This document shows positions 63,124-64,000 of a stretch of 64,000 bases of DNA, piece after piece. The translations under genes and the position numbers were made by a program. Below the pieces are notes generated by a model. It did no database searches. It was given only the letters and a program-made list of their open reading frames with translations, and was not told where the DNA came from. Position 1 is the stretch's first letter. Each line of letters begins with the position of its first letter. The stretch spans positions 2,046,001 to 2,110,000 of the forward strand of contig CP021423.1 of NCBI GenBank assembly GCA_002162075.1. Direction: 5' to 3'. Source of the stretch: Armatimonadetes bacterium Uphvl-Ar1 (GTDB lineage Bacteria > Armatimonadota > Fimbriimonadia > Fimbriimonadales > Fimbriimonadaceae).

Positions 63124-63346
63124 TTGCCAAGGGTGGCACTGGCAACGCTTGGACACACACCCGAGGTAGCGATGCAAAAGTAACTGCTGAATCGCCCGCC
63201 ACTTTCGCCGATACTTGGATCAATCAATCAATCATAATAGACAGACCATTATACCTATAGATTGATCAAGTTGAACCCGATTGGCGTGATGATTGGAGTC
63301 AAAACTCTTGGGGAAATTTCGCGTCCCCTCCAAATCAGGCTGAAGG

Positions 63347-63352
63347 TAAAAT
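63347..63352 (+). promoter_or_regulatory. TANNNT -10 element 6 nt before the gene at 63359
   Basis: TAAAAT, ATTCCA, then ATG; no Shine-Dalgarno sequence. This is the only promoter-like signal before the pair 63359/63875. Confidence 0.5.
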
Positions 63353-63358
63353 ATTCCA

Positions 63359-63874
63359 ATGGGTGAAAACAGAGAATTACCTGTTCAGCGTGTTAAAAGG
63401 ATTAAACCCCTTGCCGAACTAGCAGTAGAGCTAGTACCGTTATTGGCGGCATCGGATTCAGCTAGGTTAGAAACTGGCGCATACAATTCCGAGTATCCGA
63501 CCGATTCAGCGTTTAAAATGTATTTCGAGGACTTCAGAGACATCATTAGGCTAGTGTTTGATTACAAAGCATTGCTTCCTACCTCACTCCTAGAGTTAGG
63601 TGACGAGCTATTACAGTTTACAGATATTAAGTGTGACCCTAAGATCGGATATAGTAATATAGGATTGAAGTGTTGCCAGTTTGCAGTTGAACTGTATGAA
63701 CTCTGCTTTCTCATAAGCTCTCAAGAATATGGTGATACAAATCACTTCTATTCCAACAGCGAACTCTACAAAAAGCTGTTCGATGATGAAGGAGAATATG
63801 AGGGTTATCTTGACATTATTTTCAGACAGCGACTCAAAGAGTTAAGGGAACAAGAAGGGACTGATTCAGAATAG
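63359..63874 (+). CDS. Unknown protein coupled to a SIR2-like gene
   Basis: 171 residues, acidic, helical, without signal peptide (MGENRELPVQRVKRIKPLAELAVEL ... IIRLVFDYKALLPTSLLEL). AT-rich with rare codons compared with der. Its TAG stop is directly followed by the ATG of the next gene. Pairing with a SIR2-like effector suggests a regulatory or sensor partner of a defence system; this is an inference from position only. Confidence 0.65.
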   Translation: MGENRELPVQRVKRIKPLAELAVELVPLLAASDSARLETGAYNSEYPTDSAFKMYFEDFRDIIRLVFDYKALLPTSLLELGDELLQFTDIKCDPKIGYSNIGLKCCQFAVELYELCFLISSQEYGDTNHFYSNSELYKKLFDDEGEYEGYLDIIFRQRLKELREQEGTDSE

Positions 63875-64000
63875 ATGAAGTCGGGATCTCTCTTCAAAAA
63901 TCGAACAGTATTGCTAGGCGCGGGATTCTCCAAGAACTTTGGAGGGTTCCTTGCGAGCGAATTTCGTGAGATATTGCTGTCCGATCCCAAGATTATGTTC
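63875..64000 (+). CDS. SIR2-like domain protein, N-terminal 42 residues (cut by window end)
   Basis: Starts at ATG 63875 directly after the TAG of the previous gene, giving MKSGSLFKNRTVLLGAGFSKNFGGFLASEFREIL and onward. The VLLGAGFSKNFGGFLASEF segment is the nucleotide-loop entry of the SIR2_2 family (GAGFS/A-x-N/D-WGG-LAS), often found in bacterial NAD-depleting defence genes. The remaining domain(s) lie outside the window, so the effector type is not certain. Confidence 0.6.
   Translation, partial: MKSGSLFKNRTVLLGAGFSKNFGGFLASEFREILLSDPKIMF

Noticed and set aside
63217-63266. Inverted repeat GATCAATC/GATTGATC upstream of the right-edge pair
   Set aside because: Short, with a loop of about 30 nt and no T-run; insufficient to call an operator, terminator or attachment site.

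Overview
The window looks like a chromosomal segment from a Fimbriimonas-type member of the Armatimonadota. This is inferred from three things. There are several pseudopilins whose N-terminus ends in FPVFAQAK. There are several PEP-CTERM proteins ending in VPEP, a hydrophobic segment and a basic tail. Housekeeping genes are intermixed with outer-membrane genes such as a PagL-like deacylase. No plasmid, phage, IS element or CRISPR array is visible.

Layout. 1-6.3 kb: trxB (cut by the window start), a PAS/GGDEF membrane protein, an M42 aminopeptidase and a secreted trypsin-like protease. 6.3-12.5 kb: an acyl-CoA carboxylase beta subunit, a broken PEP-CTERM gene, hemW, a DUF4870 protein and purD. 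12.5-15.4 kb: the SRP RNA-dnaX-ybaB-recR-purD block. 15.4-18.5 kb: an ABC exporter operon. 18.8-21.2 kb: trpDCF. 21.3-32.8 kb: nuoA, nuoC, nuoD, nuoE and nuoF, separated by four pseudopilin + lipoprotein cassettes, an acetyltransferase and a PEP-CTERM gene. 33-34.6 kb: two more PEP-CTERM genes. 34.7-37.4 kb: a sulfur cluster (TauE-type permease, rhodanese, persulfide dioxygenase). 37.5-43.5 kb: tpiA, OsmC, tRNA-fMet, suhB, tRNA-Gly and a McsB-like/unknown/nadC/birA operon. 43.5-47.6 kb: dnaG-rpoD and a peroxiredoxin-like gene carrying an in-frame TGA. 47.8-57.2 kb: trxA, a DUF2207 protein, a phosphonate-type cluster (MFS transporter, FAD oxidoreductase, two phosphonatase-like hydrolases), a metallophosphatase, speE and a metalloprotease. 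57.3-64 kb: small proteins, MarR, SDR, AlkA-type glycosylase, PagL, der, and the start of what looks like a SIR2-type defence gene with a partner.

Two sequence-wide patterns matter for reading the annotation. First, eight apparent single-base deletions break otherwise intact genes (carboxylase, hemW, dnaX twice, a PEP-CTERM gene, birA, an unknown gene, an SDR). Most fall in homopolymers and every one is a missing base, so sequencing or assembly error is the likeliest cause; those genes are given as single loci. Second, many genes have no Shine-Dalgarno sequence but carry TANNNT about 6 nt before the start codon, which points to leaderless mRNAs.

The most unusual items are the nuo locus split by pseudopilin/lipoprotein cassettes, the possible selenocysteine codon in the peroxiredoxin-like gene, the paired phosphonatase-like genes of which one has lost the family lysine, and the partial SIR2-like locus at the right edge.
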